This document shows, piece after piece, positions 60,508-64,000 of a stretch of 64,000 nucleotides of DNA. A program made the translations under genes and the position numbers. This DNA is from Psoroptes ovis (lineage: Eukaryota; Arthropoda; Arachnida; Sarcoptiformes; Psoroptidae): NCBI GenBank assembly GCA_002943765.1, contig PQWQ01000003.1, forward strand, positions 1,736,001 through 1,800,000, in the 5' to 3' direction. The number at the start of each line of letters is the position of its first letter. Positions within the stretch are counted from its first letter, which is position 1. A model generated the notes under the pieces. It worked only from the letters and a program-made list of their open reading frames with translations, was not told the origin of the DNA and ran no database searches.

Positions 60508-62443
60508 ATGACAACAATGGAAAGATTCGATATGGCAAGAGGTATGGTGTTATCATAAAATTAATTCATTGATTTATATAATTCAATGATAATAATTTCA
60601 TTTATTCATTTTGATTTGATTCAATTATATTCAAAAAAAAAAAAAAAATATGATTGAAAATCATAATCTAATAAATGCCAAAAAAAATCTTTATATTTCC
60701 ATTATCATTAATTCCCATTTTTCAACTCACATATCAAAAGATTATTAAGATGGTGATGATGATAATAATAATCATAATGATTATTATGATGAATTAATCA
60801 CCCATAGTTACTAGATGTGATAAGATTATCACTATTATTATTGTTTTTGAATGAGTTTTCCTTTCTGTTTGTTGTTGTTTACATCCAAAATTTTTCAGAA
60901 ATTTTCCAATTTTTTCTTGTTGCATAGTTTTGTTGATCAAAGCAAAGCAGTGTGCTAATAATAATAATGATTTCTTCCTATTTAAAGTGTTACGTTTCCA
61001 TTTATTTTTTGAATTATTTAAACATTAATCTTGTAACACCTTGTTTTATTTCATATTTATTCAATTTTTTTGCTTAAATTTTTCATTTTTTTTCTTAAAT
61101 TTTTTCGCAGTGCAATCAGCAACAACTGCAACAACAGCAGCAGGACGTCATCAATTTCCTACAACAATCAATGGTATTATTGGTAACAATAATAGCAATA
61201 ATAATGTAAATGGTATAGAACTGATCGATGATGAAAGTGAAGCAAATTTACATTCATTCCAAGGAAATGAAGCTGGACAAGATTTAGATTATGAACCAGG
61301 TTTAGAATTTGATGATACTGAATTAGTTAAAGCAACAATTGAATTAACAACAACTGCAGCCGCAGCAACAACAACAATAACAACACCATTACCATTATCA
61401 AAAACATTATCAACAATAAACAAAACAACACCAATAATATCGACAACTCAATCATTTTATTTATATAATGATAATAATAATAATCATAATCATAATCAAA
61501 ATAGCCTAAATCAAAATAATGAAATAATGAATGATGATCAATCATCAAATAATGATAATATTACAGGTGTGTCGATTGTATCATCTTCGATAGCTTCCTG
61601 TACCAATATAAATAACAATCATATTGTACAAAATAATATTAATAATGATTATTATGTAGTTGATGCTGATGTAGATGACTGTATAATATTAGATGATAAT
61701 CCATTATTCAGTATGGATTCAAATTTACAATATGATGATGGTTATGTTGATTATGAAGATGATAATAATGATTATGATGATGATGGTGATGGCCCTCATT
61801 CTCAAATATTTTGTGATAAAATTAATCGTGATCCTCCATGCAATGATAATAATAATTTAAAATTTAATGGTGTTGATAATGATAAATCATCGCCAATATT
61901 ATTGTCAAAATCTCAACATTCAATTACGAACGGTTTTCATCATCAAAATAAAATGAAAAATTCACCGAATAAAAATAAACAATTGAAAGAAAATAATAAT
62001 TATCATCATAATAATAATAATGATGAAGATGATGATTTCAAATCTGATCAAAATCAAACATCATTAACAACAGCAAAAACAACAATAGCAAAAAGACCGA
62101 CACATTTTGAATGTGATTTAGCAATAAAAAGTAATAATAATAATCAATCATTATCAACACCAACATTACTTCCAATTGATGTATCATCAATTTATCTGCA
62201 TTCACCCGATGAATTATTGGAAGAAAATTTTGAAGAAGAATTACGGGAACAATATACATCATTACCACCATTAGATCCAGCATATGATCTATCCATTAAT
62301 GATTGTGATGAAAATTTTGATGATATTACAAAACATGGTATTGTTGGTGTTGCTGGTGATGATAAATTTGCAAGAAAAATCATTACAATTTATGCATGTC
62401 GTTTACCATCAAATAAAACATTTAATTATGCAAAGTTTCTAAG
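60508..62443 (+). CDS. ARHGAP1/RhoGAP68F-type Rho GTPase-activating protein, 5' part
   Basis: Exon 1 60508-60541 (MTTMERFDMAR plus one base, donor GTATGG) joins exon 2 61111-62443 in phase to VQSATTATTAAGRHQF. Together they give 455 complete codons and end at a donor AG/GTGAGT in phase 2. After about 400 residues of Asn/Asp/Thr-rich sequence the end of exon 2 reads DITKHGIVGVAGDDKFARKI then ITIYACRLP. This is the beginning of the Sec14-like (CRAL-TRIO) domain of ARHGAP1, whose human form has RHQIVEVAGDDKYGRKIIVF there. LDYEPGLEFDDTEL upstream may be a second conserved patch. The rest of the Sec14 domain and the RhoGAP domain should lie beyond the right edge. RhoGAP assignment therefore rests on the Sec14 start only; other Sec14 proteins are possible. 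Confidence 0.7.
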
Positions 62444-64000
62444 GTGAGTTTTTTTATTGTTTTTTTCCATTATTCGATTTTTAATATCACTCAAATATGA
62501 TTGACCGAGTAATAATAAATAATAAAATATAATGTGGCATGAAACCACTTTTATCATCATAATAATATTAAATGAATAATGAATGAAGACATTATTTTAT
62601 GTCTTAGGCATTTATTTTTCTTGAATGTGGCAAATACTAATAAAAAAAAATGCGGACATCTTCGCAACAGGTGAAAGTTTTCACTTTTACAAAGTTGTTT
62701 GCACCAAAGAAAAAATGAACATGAAGAAATATGAATTCATTATCACTGATATTTGATCGATTGTATTTATTATTCATTATTATTATTATTTTTTGCCATC
62801 AAAATAATCATTATTATAACCATTTGTTGCATTTTTACGTTCACATTGCATGATGATGATCATCATCATCGAATCAATCAGTGATGATCAAGATGATCAG
62901 TGAAAATAATAACAATTATGACAATAAGGAAAGAAATTCATTGAAATATGATACGACAACAATAAAAAGTCATGTTTTCACATTAATGAAAGCAAAACTT
63001 TCAGATTATTATGAATATTATTGATTAATATGTCAATAATATATGTTCAAATAATAATCGTTATAATGATTGAAAAAATGAATAAAAAATTCAAATCGAT
63101 TAAATCAATTGTATTCAAATGAAAATGAGTGAATCAAATGAATAAATGAGCTTATGAATGAATACAAGATTTATTTGACCTACAAAATTCAAAAAAATAA
63201 TAATGATTCATTTTTTTGTTTGGTATATTTACATGTTCAAAACATCATTTTCTAAGAAATGAATTTCGTTTGTTTGTTTGTTATTGATCATGTTATTCAT
63301 TCAATGATAATGATGATTCAATGATATTTTAATGATCATCATCATCATCATCATCAGTCGAATATGAACAAAAAACTAAATTATTATAAATAATACTAAT
63401 AACACTAATAACTAAAATCAGAATCTAAATACATATTCATTCATTCATTGTTTTTATTGTCACATTATATAATCATCATCATCATCACCAGTATCAATAT
63501 TAGCTTGATAATCATTCTAGTTTATTGCCATTATCATAATCAAAAATGATCATGATGATGATGATGATGATATTATCAAAATCATTATCATCATCGTTAT
63601 CATTATAATAATCATAATAATTCAATGATTTAAAAATGAATTTTAATAAATTTTCAATTTTTTTTCTCTCGATTCATTCATAGATCAATCAATCAATCAA
63701 TCGATCAATCACTTATTCATATTTGTTTTTCTAAAAATAGACAAATGAGCAAACAAACGAACAGACAAACAATCAGTTTAATTATTTACCGAATTTTACT
63801 TCAATTCAACTCATTTAATCATATCTCATTATACATTTACATATTAAAAATTGTAATATTTTTCTTCATCCCCCGGTCTCTCTATCAAAAGATGTTCAGT
63901 CAATTTATGGTGATTTGTATTTGAATTTGAATTTGAATATGTTCAAAAACATATTCAAATTTTCTCATCATTATTATGATTATTTACTCAATTTTCTTCT
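62444..64000. other. Intron of the RhoGAP gene, running off the window
   Basis: From the donor at 62444 to the end no acceptor followed by Sec14-like sequence was found. The content is AT-rich with (ATC)n/(GAT)n runs, for example near 63339-63356 and 63550-63570, and a TCAATCAATCAATC stretch near 63686. Confidence 0.6.

Noticed and set aside
63550..63570. Trinucleotide runs here and elsewhere as CRISPR-like arrays
   Set aside because: They are simple (GAT)n/(ATC)n microsatellites without spacers, in a eukaryotic genome.

Overview
The window looks like nuclear DNA of a small-genome arthropod, most likely an astigmatid mite of the house-dust-mite type. It is very AT-rich, introns inside genes are mostly 50-110 bases, proteins carry long Asn/Gln/Asp runs, and (CCTAA)n, the arthropod-type telomere motif, is present. 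The taxon is an inference; no diagnostic marker was seen. Multi-exon models below were built by hand from open frames, GT-AG sites and matching intron phases.

Layout. 1-5.2 kb: intergenic, with two identical tRNA-Lys(UUU) genes in a convergent inverted pair. 5.2-15.3 kb: a probable two-exon gene for an Asn/Gln-rich secreted or membrane protein with a long intron. 16.2-35.9 kb: a head-to-tail array of seven three-exon multi-spanning membrane proteins, most like gustatory-type chemoreceptors. Five are intact (copies 1, 2, 3, 6, 7), copy 4 has a nonsense codon and copy 5 a 10-bp frameshifting duplication. Between copies lie antisense scraps of MAT1; the intact MAT1 stands next to copy 7, so the array seems to have grown by duplicating the receptor together with part of its convergent neighbour. 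A solo LTR, a telomere-like minisatellite and a perfect 34-bp inverted repeat also sit in the array.

36.0-44.1 kb: a compact housekeeping block with MAT1 (TFIIH/CAK), RGP1 (Rab6 GEF subunit), KGD4/MRPS36 (2-oxoglutarate dehydrogenase subunit) and a GH18 chitinase-like protein with a very long disordered N-terminal region. 44.3-50.2 kb: a repeat-rich interval with two copies of an unrecognised zinc-finger-like gene (one broken), a 187-bp hAT-type MITE with an 8-bp target duplication, two perfect heat-shock elements, a truncated Ty3/gypsy-like LTR-gag remnant and several palindromes. 50.3-53.3 kb: MCM2, complete in three exons. 53.3-60.5 kb: no gene recognised. 60.5-62.4 kb onward: the 5' part of an ARHGAP1/RhoGAP68F-type gene that runs off the right edge.

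The housekeeping genes (transcription/cell cycle, Golgi traffic, mitochondrial metabolism, replication licensing, Rho signalling) share no pathway; close packing and convergent 3' ends are what they have in common. The lineage-specific biology is the receptor array.
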